Shown here: positions 1 to 8,811 of the stretch, in pieces | Layout of the letters: each line of letters opens with the position of its first letter | Numbering within the stretch: the stretch's first letter is position 1 | NCBI RefSeq assembly: GCF_009689005.1 | Contig: NZ_AP021879.1 | Location: 3,844,001-3,908,000 of the forward strand | Length of the DNA stretch: 64,000 nucleotides | Source of the DNA: Desulfosarcina ovata subsp. ovata | Lineage (GTDB): Bacteria > Desulfobacterota > Desulfobacteria > Desulfobacterales > Desulfosarcinaceae | Direction: 5' to 3' | Position numbers and translations under genes: made by a program | The notes under the pieces: model-generated | Database searches by the model: none | Seen by the model: the letters and a program-made list of their open reading frames with translations, nothing else | What the model was told of the DNA's origin: nothing

Positions 1-175
1 GGGCACGCAGCCGCGCTGGCGCATCGCCGCCCAACTCCGCGCACCATGTGGTCTCGTCGGCTGCCGCCAGCCCCTGGAACAAGCTCGGCGTCATCCATTT
101 TTCGAGAAGCAGCCAGCCGCCGAGGTTGACTCCGCGCAGGCAGGCCCTTGGGGGTACCGTTCCCTGATTTGGCAT
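1..175 (-). CDS. Glycoside hydrolase family 5-type protein, N-terminal fragment
   Basis: The reverse strand from an ATG at 175 reads open to the window edge for 58 codons. The residues include [20 protein letters not shown], which closely resembles the conserved N-terminal beta-strand segment of GH5 endo/exo-beta-glucanase-like proteins ([20 protein letters not shown] type), followed by a D-E-T stretch also usual there. A GGAAG lies a few bases upstream of the ATG. Only the N-terminus is present, so the catalytic glutamates cannot be inspected and the substrate (a beta-glucan by family) is inference. No signal peptide is visible in the first residues, which suggests a cytoplasmic enzyme or a different start. 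Confidence 0.72.
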   Translation of the reverse strand, partial: [58 protein letters not shown]

Positions 176-218
176 AATCGCTTCCGTACAATTTGGTCTC
201 GTAAAAAGTCGCCGTTCA

Positions 219-363
219 GACGGATTCGTAAAAAGCCCGAGATCAAGGCTTGCGAATCCTGAGAATACCGCTATCGTGGGTGCCGTAGGCAGCGTACTGA
301 GCGTACTCCGCAGTGACGAAGGATGAAGCGTAACGCCGATATCGGGTTTTTTACGAATCCGTC
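219..363. repeat. Palindromic element with CAAGGC/AACGCC motifs, copy 1
   Basis: Outer arms GACGGATTCGTAAAAAGCCC (from 219) and the complementary GGGTTTTTTACGAATCCGTC (to 363) pair almost perfectly. CAAGGC sits at 244-249 and AACGCC at 332-337, 82 nt apart. Short inner arms ATCCT and AGGAT are also complementary. It lies between two divergently oriented genes. A truncated relative with the same outer arm and a shared GTCACTGCGGAGTACGC segment is at 16049-16111. Confidence 0.8.
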
Positions 364-408
364 ACTTTTTGTTTGAATAACACAGGTCGCCGGGTCGTAT
401 CAATAAAA

Positions 409-467
409 TGCGAGGCTCTTGATTTTTGTTTGTGGTCGAATACAATGGTTCATAGCCGGGCCTCGCA
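409..467. promoter_or_regulatory. Inverted repeat upstream of the PAS-LuxR gene
   Basis: TGCGAGGC (409-416) and GCCTCGCA (460-467) form a perfect 8-bp inverted repeat with a 43-nt spacer, about 75 bases before the ATG at 540. It could be an operator or leader hairpin. No clear -35/-10 pair was identified. Confidence 0.25.
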
Positions 468-539
468 AATATAACATATGAATGGCCCGGCGGGGTTTGG
501 GATCTTTTTTCGCGTTCATTCGTTCAGAATACACCTGCG

Positions 540-1475
540 ATGGAAGAGAACACCTTGATTCCTTTTGATAAAGAAGCTCACCAGAAAAATAATGAACCCC
601 AGCTGAATGCTATCTTGGAAGGGAACCCCATTCCGACGTTTGTGGTTAACACAGCCGGGCGCATCACGCATTGGAACCATGCCTGTGAACTGCTCACCAA
701 TGTTCTTCAGGCGGAGATTATCGGCACGGATAAACATCGGGTCCTTTTTTATAACGAATATCGCGAGGTGCTGGCCGATTTCATTGCCAGGGGGGCCAGC
801 GAGGCTGAGCTGTCAATTCGCCATGATGGCAAATACAGGCGGTCTGCATTGATTCAGGGTGGGTACGAGGGCGAAGCCTTTTTCCCAAAAATAGGGGACA
901 ACGGGAAATGGCTTTTTTACACGGCCGCGCCGGTGAAGGACCGGTATGGTAAGATTGTGGGCGCCATCGAAACCATTCAGGACACCACCAGACAAAAAGA
1001 GATGATCCGCGCGCTGGAAGAGCATAAGAATGAACTGAACGAAAAAAGCAACTACCTGGAAAAGGTCAATCTGGCGCTGAAAGCGGCTCTCGATAATCGC
1101 GAAATTGAAAAACGGGCGGTGGAGGTGCATCTATTGGCCAATTTGAAACGGCTCGTGTTTCCTTATCTCGATGCGTTGGGCAAATGTAAAGTCGGTATGG
1201 ATGCCCGCGCCTACGTGAATATCATCAACACCAATCTCAGCGATATCGTTTCCCGGATTTCCACAACCGTTATTTCCAAATACATTAATTTCACCCCTGC
1301 TGAAATTCGCGTCGCCGATTTTATCCGCGAGGGGAAAAACACAAAAGAGATCGCCGAATTGCTCGGAGTTTCTCCCAGCTCGGTGAAATGGCATCGCAAA
1401 AACATTCGTAAAAAACTGGAGCTGACCAACAAGGCGTTGAATCTTTACACCTACCTGAACTCCTTGGGCGAGTGA
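540..1475 (+). CDS. PAS-domain LuxR-family transcriptional regulator
   Basis: This 311-residue protein has a PAS sensory domain at about residues 20-150, a helical coiled-coil-like linker at about 150-185 (long Glu/Lys-rich stretch), and a C-terminal LuxR-type helix-turn-helix at about 250-305. The last contains the characteristic segments LTPAEIRVADFI-like, KEIAELLGVS and SSVKWHRKNIRKKL. By family it is a one-component regulator that senses a small ligand or redox state in the cytoplasm and binds DNA; ligand and targets cannot be read from the sequence. No TM segments are seen. No convincing Shine-Dalgarno precedes the ATG at 540. The next gene downstream is a chemoreceptor on the same strand, 200 bases away. 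Confidence 0.85.
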   Translation: MEENTLIPFDKEAHQKNNEPQLNAILEGNPIPTFVVNTAGRITHWNHACELLTNVLQAEIIGTDKHRVLFYNEYREVLADFIARGASEAELSIRHDGKYRRSALIQGGYEGEAFFPKIGDNGKWLFYTAAPVKDRYGKIVGAIETIQDTTRQKEMIRALEEHKNELNEKSNYLEKVNLALKAALDNREIEKRAVEVHLLANLKRLVFPYLDALGKCKVGMDARAYVNIINTNLSDIVSRISTTVISKYINFTPAEIRVADFIREGKNTKEIAELLGVSPSSVKWHRKNIRKKLELTNKALNLYTYLNSLGE

Positions 1476-1672
1476 CCACATCCATGGGGTGGTTTTAATA
1501 AGGGGGTGTTTCGCCCCCCCCCTTCCCAATCCCTAATTCATCATCAAGCATCTTGATCACGCCGTCGATAATCAAGGTTACATAGCTTAACCATGGCGAC
1601 ATCGAGGCCTTTTCGGCAGCGGTGCCATGTTATTGCTCTAAGCCCCATCCATCCACTAACCGAGGAGTAAAA

Positions 1673-3676
1673 ATGAAATTCAACTTGCATTCAATCGCTT
1701 CCAAACTAATTATCGGCGGCCTTGCTGCCGTGCTGATTCCGCTGATTATCGTGGGGTATCTGTCGTATTCGAAAGCCCAGACCGCGTTGATGGATATATC
1801 AAAAGTGCAAGCCGAAGGCATCGCATCGGACCTGGCCCGCATGACCCGCAACATTCTTGAAACGGAAATGACCAAGGCGGCATCCATGGCTTCCCAGCGG
1901 CGGGTGATCAATCTGGCCACCTCGGTAAAAGCGTATGGAGTTGATGCCTCCGCGGACCAGGTGAAAGACACGTTCGAGGCCATCAAAAATCAGTTCTCGA
2001 GGATGGGCAGTCATTATCAGGGGGTTTTTATCGCTGATGCCAACGGCAAAATCTATGATGGTGTGCTGGATAATGGGAATACCTACAAAGGGATCGATAT
2101 TTCCAACAGCGAATATTTCCAGAGAGCGAAGCAAAACGGCAATGTGGTTGTCAGCGAAATGACAATTTCCAAAGCCACCGGCAAACCGATCATCACGGCT
2201 TGTGCGGCCATCAAATCCGAACAGGGAACGTTTTTGGGTGTTTTGGCAACCGTCATCAAGGCCGAATATTTCACCGATCTGGTCGCCAACCGGAAGGTCG
2301 GAGAAACCGGTTATGGTTTTATGAGTAACTCAAAAAGCCTGTGTATCGCTCATCCCAAGGCCGAGAACATTCTTAAAACTGATTTTTCCACAATTAAAGA
2401 AATGAATGTTATCAATAAAAAAATGATTGCTGGTGAAACCGGCGTGGAGGAATACGTTTTCAATGGGATTCACAAGATTGCCGGGTTTGCCCCCGTGAGC
2501 ATCAATGGCTGGTCCATCAGCGCCACCCAAGACCAAGATGAGTTTCTGGCTTCCGCCCATAGCATCCGCAACACCAATATCATCATCATGCTTGTGGCTG
2601 GCCTCATCGTCGCCGTGGTGGTCTTTTTTTCCGCCCGGGCCATCGTCAGGCCCATCAATGCCGCCGTGGCCGGCCTCAAGGATATCGCCCAGGGCGAAGG
2701 CGACCTGACCATGCGCCTCCAGGTGAGCAGCCGCGACGAGGTGGGCGAACTGGCCAAATGGTTCAACGTATTCATCGAAAAACTGCAGGGCATCATCAAG
2801 GATATTGCCGGTGGAGTCGAGACACTCTCCTCCTCCTCCACGGAACTATCCGCCATCTCCGAGCAGATGACCCAGGGCATCGACACCGTGACGGACAAAT
2901 CCAACACCGTCTCCGCCGCCGCCGAAGAGATGAGCGCCAATATGAACAACGTGGCCGCGGCCATGGAACAGTCGGCCACCAACACCAACATGGTGGCCAC
3001 CGCCGCCGAGCAGATGTCCGCCACCATCGGCGAAATCGCCCAAAACGCCGAAAAGGCCCGCAGCATCTCCGACGATGCCGCCCACAAGGCCACCAGCGCG
3101 TCCACCAACATGGATCAGTTGGGTGGGGCAGCCAACTCCATCGGCAAGGTGATCGAGACCATCACCGACATTTCCGAGCAGGTCAACCTCCTGGCCCTGA
3201 ATGCCACCATCGAGGCGGCCCGGGCCGGTGAAGCCGGTAAGGGGTTTGCCGTGGTGGCCAACGAGATCAAGGAACTGGCCAAGCAGACCGCCGCCGCCAC
3301 CCAGGATATCAAGGAGAAGATCGAGGCCATCCAGGGCACCACCACCACCACGGTGGACCAGATTTCCGCAATCACCAAGGTGATTCAGGACGTCAACGAT
3401 GTCGTGGCCACCATCGCCACGGCCGTCGAGGAACAATCGGCGGCGACCAATGATATCGCCACCAATGTTGGCCAGGCATCCCAGGGCATCCAGGAGGTTA
3501 ACGAAAACGTCAATCAAAGTTCTTCCGTAGCCGGCGAGATTTCCCAGGACATTGCCGGGGTCAGCGTATCCATGAACGAGATGTCCACCAGCAGCAGCCA
3601 GGTTCATTTGAGCGCCCAGGAACTTTCCAAGCTAAGCGAAAGCCTCAAGGGGATGGTCGATCAGTTCAAGGTGTGA
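1673..3676 (+). CDS. Methyl-accepting chemotaxis protein
   Basis: A 667-residue transmembrane chemoreceptor. The start at 1673 is chosen over an upstream in-frame ATG (1622) because GAGGAG lies 5 bases before it and the N-terminus then begins with the TM helix (about residues 10-30). A periplasmic Cache-type sensor region follows (about 35-290), then a second TM helix (about 298-322), a HAMP domain (with [20 protein letters not shown]) and a long cytoplasmic signalling coiled coil. The coil tip carries the conserved CheA/CheW-contacting hairpin ([19 protein letters not shown]). No C-terminal NWETF-like CheR/CheB tether is present. It ends three bases from the convergent stop of a histidine kinase. 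Confidence 0.93.
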   Translation: MKFNLHSIASKLIIGGLAAVLIPLIIVGYLSYSKAQTALMDISKVQAEGIASDLARMTRNILETEMTKAASMASQRRVINLATSVKAYGVDASADQVKDTFEAIKNQFSRMGSHYQGVFIADANGKIYDGVLDNGNTYKGIDISNSEYFQRAKQNGNVVVSEMTISKATGKPIITACAAIKSEQGTFLGVLATVIKAEYFTDLVANRKVGETGYGFMSNSKSLCIAHPKAENILKTDFSTIKEMNVINKKMIAGETGVEEYVFNGIHKIAGFAPVSINGWSISATQDQDEFLASAHSIRNTNIIIMLVAGLIVAVVVFFSARAIVRPINAAVAGLKDIAQGEGDLTMRLQVSSRDEVGELAKWFNVFIEKLQGIIKDIAGGVETLSSSSTELSAISEQMTQGIDTVTDKSNTVSAAAEEMSANMNNVAAAMEQSATNTNMVATAAEQMSATIGEIAQNAEKARSISDDAAHKATSASTNMDQLGGAANSIGKVIETITDISEQVNLLALNATIEAARAGEAGKGFAVVANEIKELAKQTAAATQDIKEKIEAIQGTTTTTVDQISAITKVIQDVNDVVATIATAVEEQSAATNDIATNVGQASQGIQEVNENVNQSSSVAGEISQDIAGVSVSMNEMSTSSSQVHLSAQELSKLSESLKGMVDQFKV

Positions 3677-3679
3677 TGT

Positions 3680-5911
3680 TTAGGCGATTGGCGGATCAAG
3701 AATGGTCCGAATTTTGATGGCCAGGTCTTTCAGGGAAAACGGTTTTTGGATAAAGTTGACCCCTTCGGCCAGAATGCCGCGGTGGACGATAATATTGGCC
3801 GTGTACCCGGACATGAAAAGATGTTTCACGTGTGGACAGGTTTTTTGAAGATGTTCAGCCAATTCCTTGCCGTTCATCTCCGGCATAACGACATCGGTAA
3901 TAATCAGGCGAATGGCCGTGCAGTTTTCCTCGGCCAGTTTAATGGCTTCACTGGGAGTGGCTGCGGATAAAATGGTGTAACCCAGTTGCCGGAGAATCAT
4001 CACGACCATTTCATGGACCGTTGGATCGTCTTCCACGATGAGGATGGTTTCCCCTTGGCTTTGGGGAAGGTCGTCACCCTCAGGCCGGGTGATTTTTTTC
4101 ATGGTGCCGCAGGAATGATATGGGATATAGATATTGAACGTCGTTCCGATACCCGGCTCGCTGTACAGTTTAATGAATCCATCGTTTTGTTTGACGATGC
4201 CGTAAATGGTGGAAAGGCCCAGGCCGGTCCCCCGGCCCAACCCCTTGGTGGTAAAGAACGGTTCAAAAATATGCGCTGCTACCTCCTGATCGATGCCGCA
4301 GCCGTTGTCGCTGACCGTCAGCTGGACATAGTTGCCGGGAGCGCAGTCGATATACGATGCGCTGGTTTTTGCATCAAAAGTGACAGAACCGGTTTTGATG
4401 GTAATCGTGCCGACATCGGCGATCGCATCTTTGGCGTTGATACAGAGGTTGGCCAGAATTTGATCAAGCTGGCCAGGGTCCATTTTTATCGGGCAGGGGG
4501 CGTTTGCCGGCAGCCAGACCAGTTTGATGTTTTCCCCGATCAGACGGCGGAGCATTTTTAGCAAACTGTCGACCGAGGCATTGAGATTGAATGACACCGG
4601 TGCCACCGCCTGTTTGCGGGCAAAGGCCAGCAACTGGCGGGTAAGGACGGCGGAGCGCTGGGCCGCATCGAGAATTCCGGAGAAATTTTTTCGTATCGGA
4701 TCGTCAGCGTCAATTTTGCTCAGGGCCAGTTCGGCATATCCGATGATGGCGCCCAACATATTGTTGAAATCATGCGCCACGCCTCCCGCGAGAACCCCAA
4801 CGGCCTCCAGTTTCTGGGACTGGAGCAGTTGCTCCTGAATTTTCTGGTGCTCGACCTCGGCCTGTTTGTGGTCGGTAATGTCCAGGAAACTGACCAGGAT
4901 GCTGTTTTCAATGGCGCTGGCGCCGGCCAACATGGTTCGCTCCCTGCCATCTTTGCACATCAAATTGTATTCAACGGGTTCCACGAGGGTGTTGTTCTTC
5001 AGTTCATTGTCATCCGCTGTTTGCCAAGCCGCCATTACCGATTGCCGATAATCGGGATCCGGATAGGCCAGTTCCCACCATGTTCCTTCCATTGACAGCT
5101 CTTCGAGGGTGTAACCGATAATATTCTTGAACTGATCGTTTATCTCCACGATTCTCTCATATTGGTTAACAATCATCATCGGCATCGGCGCCATCATGAA
5201 CAGTTTGCGGAATCGCATTTCACTTTGCTGCAAGGCGGTTTCGGCATCTTGTCGTCCTTTCATGACCAGCAAACCGCGCCAGGCAAGATACCCGCTGAGA
5301 AGTGCCACGATCGCCAGAACTCCCAGACCGACAAAGGTAAGATCGCGGGTCAGCGCATCGATATCCTGTCTAGCATCATCGTAGTAAAGACCGGAGCCGA
5401 TGACCCATCCCCAGGGTTCGAAAAGGGAAAGATAGGCCATTTTTGGACGGCTTTTTACCGCGTCCTGCCGTTCTTTCCACTGGTATTCGATGAATCCGTT
5501 TTTTTGGAGATTGACCTGGCGTACAATTCCAGCAATCAGGCGTTTGACTTGCTGATCGGTTAGCGTGTCGAAATCGCGGCCAACCAGATCCGGACGGGTT
5601 GGATGCATGTGCACGCGTCCCGAAAGATCGTTGACCCAAAAATAATTGTTCATCTCGACGCCGTAACGGAATGACCGGATTCTTCGTAAAGCCCTGCTTT
5701 GAGCTTCCGCCAAATCGATCACGCCACTGTCCACATCCGATTGATAGGTTGCCAGAAGATATTCGATGGAGCGAACCAATTCCCGCACGGTTTCGCGTTT
5801 GTTTACCATGATGGTGGATTCCATCCGCGGAAGAATGAAGAAAAAAACGGTAATGCCAAACAAAGCGACGCTGAGAAAGGCGGGAAAGGCGAACTCTATG
5901 AATTTTCGCAA
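3680..5911 (-). CDS. Cache-PAS hybrid sensor histidine kinase with receiver domain
   Basis: A 743-residue hybrid kinase. The order is: N-terminal TM helix (about 8-28); periplasmic single-Cache sensor (about 35-185, with YFWVND and a MHP-containing segment typical of sCache_2); second TM (about 190-215); PAS (about 232-345); HisKA with phospho-acceptor His in GGVAHDFNNMLG (about residue 380); HATPase_c with N-box, DNGCGI and GRGTGLGLS boxes; and a C-terminal receiver domain with phospho-acceptor Asp in LIITDVVMPEMNG. It belongs to the NtrB-like HDFNN class. No cognate DNA-binding regulator is adjacent. It is convergent with the chemoreceptor, with only 3 bases between the stop codons and no terminator visible. 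Confidence 0.92.
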   Translation of the reverse strand: MRKFIEFAFPAFLSVALFGITVFFFILPRMESTIMVNKRETVRELVRSIEYLLATYQSDVDSGVIDLAEAQSRALRRIRSFRYGVEMNNYFWVNDLSGRVHMHPTRPDLVGRDFDTLTDQQVKRLIAGIVRQVNLQKNGFIEYQWKERQDAVKSRPKMAYLSLFEPWGWVIGSGLYYDDARQDIDALTRDLTFVGLGVLAIVALLSGYLAWRGLLVMKGRQDAETALQQSEMRFRKLFMMAPMPMMIVNQYERIVEINDQFKNIIGYTLEELSMEGTWWELAYPDPDYRQSVMAAWQTADDNELKNNTLVEPVEYNLMCKDGRERTMLAGASAIENSILVSFLDITDHKQAEVEHQKIQEQLLQSQKLEAVGVLAGGVAHDFNNMLGAIIGYAELALSKIDADDPIRKNFSGILDAAQRSAVLTRQLLAFARKQAVAPVSFNLNASVDSLLKMLRRLIGENIKLVWLPANAPCPIKMDPGQLDQILANLCINAKDAIADVGTITIKTGSVTFDAKTSASYIDCAPGNYVQLTVSDNGCGIDQEVAAHIFEPFFTTKGLGRGTGLGLSTIYGIVKQNDGFIKLYSEPGIGTTFNIYIPYHSCGTMKKITRPEGDDLPQSQGETILIVEDDPTVHEMVVMILRQLGYTILSAATPSEAIKLAEENCTAIRLIITDVVMPEMNGKELAEHLQKTCPHVKHLFMSGYTANIIVHRGILAEGVNFIQKPFSLKDLAIKIRTILDPPIA

Positions 5912-6176
5912 GGTATTATCCCTATTCGGTCGTGTTATGCAAAATACATCAGTGGCAGATGCAACGCAGACAGGCTGGTGAATGGCACATCACGGAAAAC
6001 ATTCCGATGGCCCGTGATATTCATACTGATTTCCTGAATTAAGTTCAAGCCAATCGTAAAATGCCACAGAATTTTTATATCCAATGCCGCTGTGATAAAA
6101 GATCTTTGAGGCAAATTGTCAAAACCCAACTTGACCTGCGCCTTCGACTATCCTAATTTAAACTGTTTGATCTGGG

Positions 6177-7064
6177 ATGTTTCTGTGTGGAGGAACGGTG
6201 GGCGGCTTTCAGGACTTGTTACAATTCATTTTTGCGGGAATCACCAACGGTGCCATCTATGCCCTGATTGCCCTGGGGTTCTGCGTGGTTCACAATACGA
6301 TCGGGATTGTCAATTTCGCCCAGGTGGACTTTGTTTCCCTGGGCGGCATGTTTCTGTTCAGCGGGCTTTTCTGGAGCGGACTGCCCATGGTCGTTGCCCT
6401 GCCCCTGGCCGTGGGGGCCGTGGTCGCCGTCGGTATCGCCGTGGAGCGGCTGGGTATCCGGCCCTCACGCTCCCAGAACCATCTGGTGCTGATTTTTCTG
6501 ACCATCGGCATCTCCATTGTACTGCGCGGGATCATGAAACTGGTGTGGGGCAAGAACCGCATGGCCGTACCGCCCCTGGTCGACGACATTCCCTTTCGCA
6601 TTGCCGGTGCCGCCATTTTGCCCCAGGCCGTTGCGATTCTGATGATTACCGCCCTGGTAATCGTACTTCTCGTCTTTTTCTTCCACCGTACACGCCTGGG
6701 CCTGGCCATGCGCGCCGTGGCCTCCAACCAGACGGCGGCCATGGTCGTGGGGATTCCCGTGGGTCGCGTCAAGGCGGCCAGTTTCGCCCTGGCCGGCGGT
6801 TTGGGCGGACTGGCCGGCGTGCTGATCACCCCCATTACCACATTGAGTTACGATGTCGGCGTACTCCTTGGGCTGAAGGGGTTTGCCGCTGCCATTTTGG
6901 GCGGGTTCGGTTCTTTTCCGGGCGCCATCCTTGGCGGGGTGGGGCTGGGATTGCTCGAGTCCCTGTCGGCCGGCTACTGGAGCAGCGATTATAAGGACGT
7001 GGCGGCGTTTGTGGTTCTTCTCCTGGTGCTGTTCATCCGGCCAAAGGGGCTGATGGGAAAATGA
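6177..7064 (+). CDS. livH: Branched-chain amino-acid-type ABC transporter permease LivH
   Basis: A very hydrophobic 295-residue inner-membrane permease of the LivH class (about 8 TM helices), with the characteristic N-terminus (GITNGAIYALIALGFCVVHNT) and the EAA-like region near GLAMRAVASNQTAAMVVGI. It forms the membrane channel of a HAAT-family importer with LivM and the two ATPases. The start is uncertain: ATG 6177 lacks a good ribosome site, while GTG 6198 follows GGAGG by 4 bases and would give a protein starting MGGFQDL. It overlaps livM by 4 bases, so they are cotranslated. The gene context (a fused aryl-CoA ligase) suggests that an aromatic or other organic acid is a possible substrate (inference). 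Confidence 0.92.
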   Translation: MFLCGGTVGGFQDLLQFIFAGITNGAIYALIALGFCVVHNTIGIVNFAQVDFVSLGGMFLFSGLFWSGLPMVVALPLAVGAVVAVGIAVERLGIRPSRSQNHLVLIFLTIGISIVLRGIMKLVWGKNRMAVPPLVDDIPFRIAGAAILPQAVAILMITALVIVLLVFFFHRTRLGLAMRAVASNQTAAMVVGIPVGRVKAASFALAGGLGGLAGVLITPITTLSYDVGVLLGLKGFAAAILGGFGSFPGAILGGVGLGLLESLSAGYWSSDYKDVAAFVVLLLVLFIRPKGLMGK

Positions 7065-8053
7065 TGACGACCCGAGACAAACTGTTTTATTTTCTTTACC
7101 TGCACCGGACGGGGCTGACCGTGTTCGGCATTTCCCTATTGCTTCTGGTCTGGCCGCTGGTGGAACGTAACCCCTATAACCTTGGTCTTTCCAACTTGAT
7201 CGCCATCTATGCCCTGGTGGTGCTGGGGCTTAACCTGTTTATCGGTTATACCGGACAGATCAGCCTGGGGCATGCCGCCTTTTTCGCCATCGGCGCCTAC
7301 GGCTCGGCCATTGGAACGACCACCTTCGGGCTGCCGGTCTGGCCGGTGATGGTCGCCGTGGCCCTGGCGACCGCCCTGGTGGCCCTGGCGGTGGGCCTCC
7401 CGGCCCTGAAACTCAGCGGGCACTACCTGGCCATGGCCACCCTGGGATTCAACATCGTCGTCTACACCATCCTGGTGCAGTGGGACGTGGTTACCGGCGG
7501 CCCCAGCGGTTTTGCCGGCATCCCCTATCTTGCCATCGGCCCGCTGGTGTTTGACAATGAAGTCCGTTTTCACTACCTGGTGTGGACCTTTGCCATGCTG
7601 GCCCTGCTGCTTTGCCTCAACCTGGTGCGCAGCGGTGTGGGCCGTGGCCTGGCGGCCCTGGCCGAAGACGAGACCGCGGCAGCCGCCCTGGGGGTGGACA
7701 TCCGGCGCGCCAAGATAAAGGTGTTTGTGCTCTCGGCCGTCCTGGCCGCCCTGGCCGGCAGCCTCTTCGCCCATTGCTATGCCTTCGTCAGCCCGGATTC
7801 CTTCGGTATTTTCGTTTCCGTAGATTTCGTCATCATGGTCGTGGTGGGGGGGATGGGATCCATCTGGGGAACCCTTTTCGGCACGGCCCTGATCACCCTG
7901 TTGCCCGAGTGGATCGAGAGCCTGGAGTCGTTCAAGGATATCCTTCACGGCCTGATTCTGGTGCTGATCCTGCTGTTTTTGCCCCAGGGGCTGGTAACGG
8001 GAATTGTGGACGCGATACGCACGCGCATCGCGGTGGGGCGCCACCATGCTTGA
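7061..8053 (+). CDS. livM: Branched-chain amino-acid-type ABC transporter permease LivM
   Basis: A 330-residue hydrophobic permease of the LivM class with about 8-10 TM helices. It carries the usual LNLFIGYTGQISLGHAAFFA segment (about 53-73) and the cytoplasmic loop AEDETAAAALGVDIRRAKIKVF that contacts the ATPases. It partners LivH in the membrane. The ATG overlaps the livH stop (ATGA-type coupling) and its own end overlaps livG by 8 bases, so the operon is tightly coupled. The substrate cannot be told from the permease. Confidence 0.93.
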   Translation: MMTTRDKLFYFLYLHRTGLTVFGISLLLLVWPLVERNPYNLGLSNLIAIYALVVLGLNLFIGYTGQISLGHAAFFAIGAYGSAIGTTTFGLPVWPVMVAVALATALVALAVGLPALKLSGHYLAMATLGFNIVVYTILVQWDVVTGGPSGFAGIPYLAIGPLVFDNEVRFHYLVWTFAMLALLLCLNLVRSGVGRGLAALAEDETAAAALGVDIRRAKIKVFVLSAVLAALAGSLFAHCYAFVSPDSFGIFVSVDFVIMVVVGGMGSIWGTLFGTALITLLPEWIESLESFKDILHGLILVLILLFLPQGLVTGIVDAIRTRIAVGRHHA

Positions 8054-8810
8054 GCTGACCCGCGTGAGCAAATGGTTCGGAGGACTGCCGGCCCTGCAGG
8101 CGGTTTCTTTCCGCCTCGACCCGGGCCGCGTGACCGCCCTGATCGGTCCCAACGGTGCCGGCAAGTCCACTTTGATCAACTGCGTCAGTGGGGTGGACCG
8201 GGCCGGGGAGGGCGCCATCCGGCTGGACGGGCGATCCATCGCGACCCTGCCGGCCCATCAGATTGCCGCCCTGGGCATTGCCCGCACCTTCCAGAACCTG
8301 AAGCTGTTCGACCGGCTGAGCGTGCTGGACAACGTGCTGGCCGGCTTGACTGTGACCGCCGAACGCTCCTTTATCCGCTCCATGCTGCGCCTGCCGACCC
8401 TGCGCCACCAAGAGCGCCGGTTACGCCTGCGCGGGCTGCAGGCCCTGGACGATTTCGGTCTGACCGAAAAATCCGCCTGGCCGGCAGGGGCCCTTGCTTA
8501 CGGGGAGAAAAAACGCGTGGAGATGGCACGGGCCTTTGTGAGTGATCCCCGGCTGGTGCTGCTGGATGAACCGGTGGCCGGGCTGAACACCATCGAGACC
8601 GCCCGCATTGCCCGCCACATCCGGCGGCAGCGCAGTGCCGGGCACACCATGCTGCTGGTGGAACACGATATGGAACTGGTCATGGATGTGGCCGACCATG
8701 TGGTCGTGCTGGACAGCGGGCGTTGCATCGCCAGTGGCCCGCCGGCCGCCATCCGCAGCAACCCCCTGGTTCTGGAGGCCTATCTGGGCCGCATGGAGGC
8801 GACGGCCTGA
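8046..8810 (+). CDS. livG: ABC transporter ATP-binding protein LivG
   Basis: A 254-residue cytoplasmic ATPase of the LivG class. Walker A is GPNGAGKST (about residues 37-45), the Q-loop region is ARTFQNLKLF, the signature-like motif is YGEKKRVEMARA and Walker B is LVLLDEP, followed by the LivG-typical VAGLN. The start at 8046 gives MLELTRVSKWFGG, the normal N-terminus; an in-frame ATG at 8004 lies inside livM and would add 14 unrelated residues. The signature reads YGEKK rather than LSGGQ, which is usual in LivG proteins. Confidence 0.94.
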   Translation: MLELTRVSKWFGGLPALQAVSFRLDPGRVTALIGPNGAGKSTLINCVSGVDRAGEGAIRLDGRSIATLPAHQIAALGIARTFQNLKLFDRLSVLDNVLAGLTVTAERSFIRSMLRLPTLRHQERRLRLRGLQALDDFGLTEKSAWPAGALAYGEKKRVEMARAFVSDPRLVLLDEPVAGLNTIETARIARHIRRQRSAGHTMLLVEHDMELVMDVADHVVVLDSGRCIASGPPAAIRSNPLVLEAYLGRMEATA

Positions 8811-8811
8811 A

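Noticed and set aside
2846-3607. 253-codon minus-strand frame rich in Gly, His and Leu
   Set aside because: It is antisense to the conserved chemoreceptor signalling domain; its repetitive composition mirrors the Ala/Thr-rich coiled coil of the real gene.
6116-6994. 292-codon plus-strand frame overlapping livH
   Set aside because: It is frame-shifted relative to livH; its product is Arg/Gly/His-rich and soluble, not permease-like.
7136-8239. 367-codon minus-strand frame across livM and livG
   Set aside because: Antisense to two overlapping genes with clear motifs; His/Gly/Gln-rich shadow composition.
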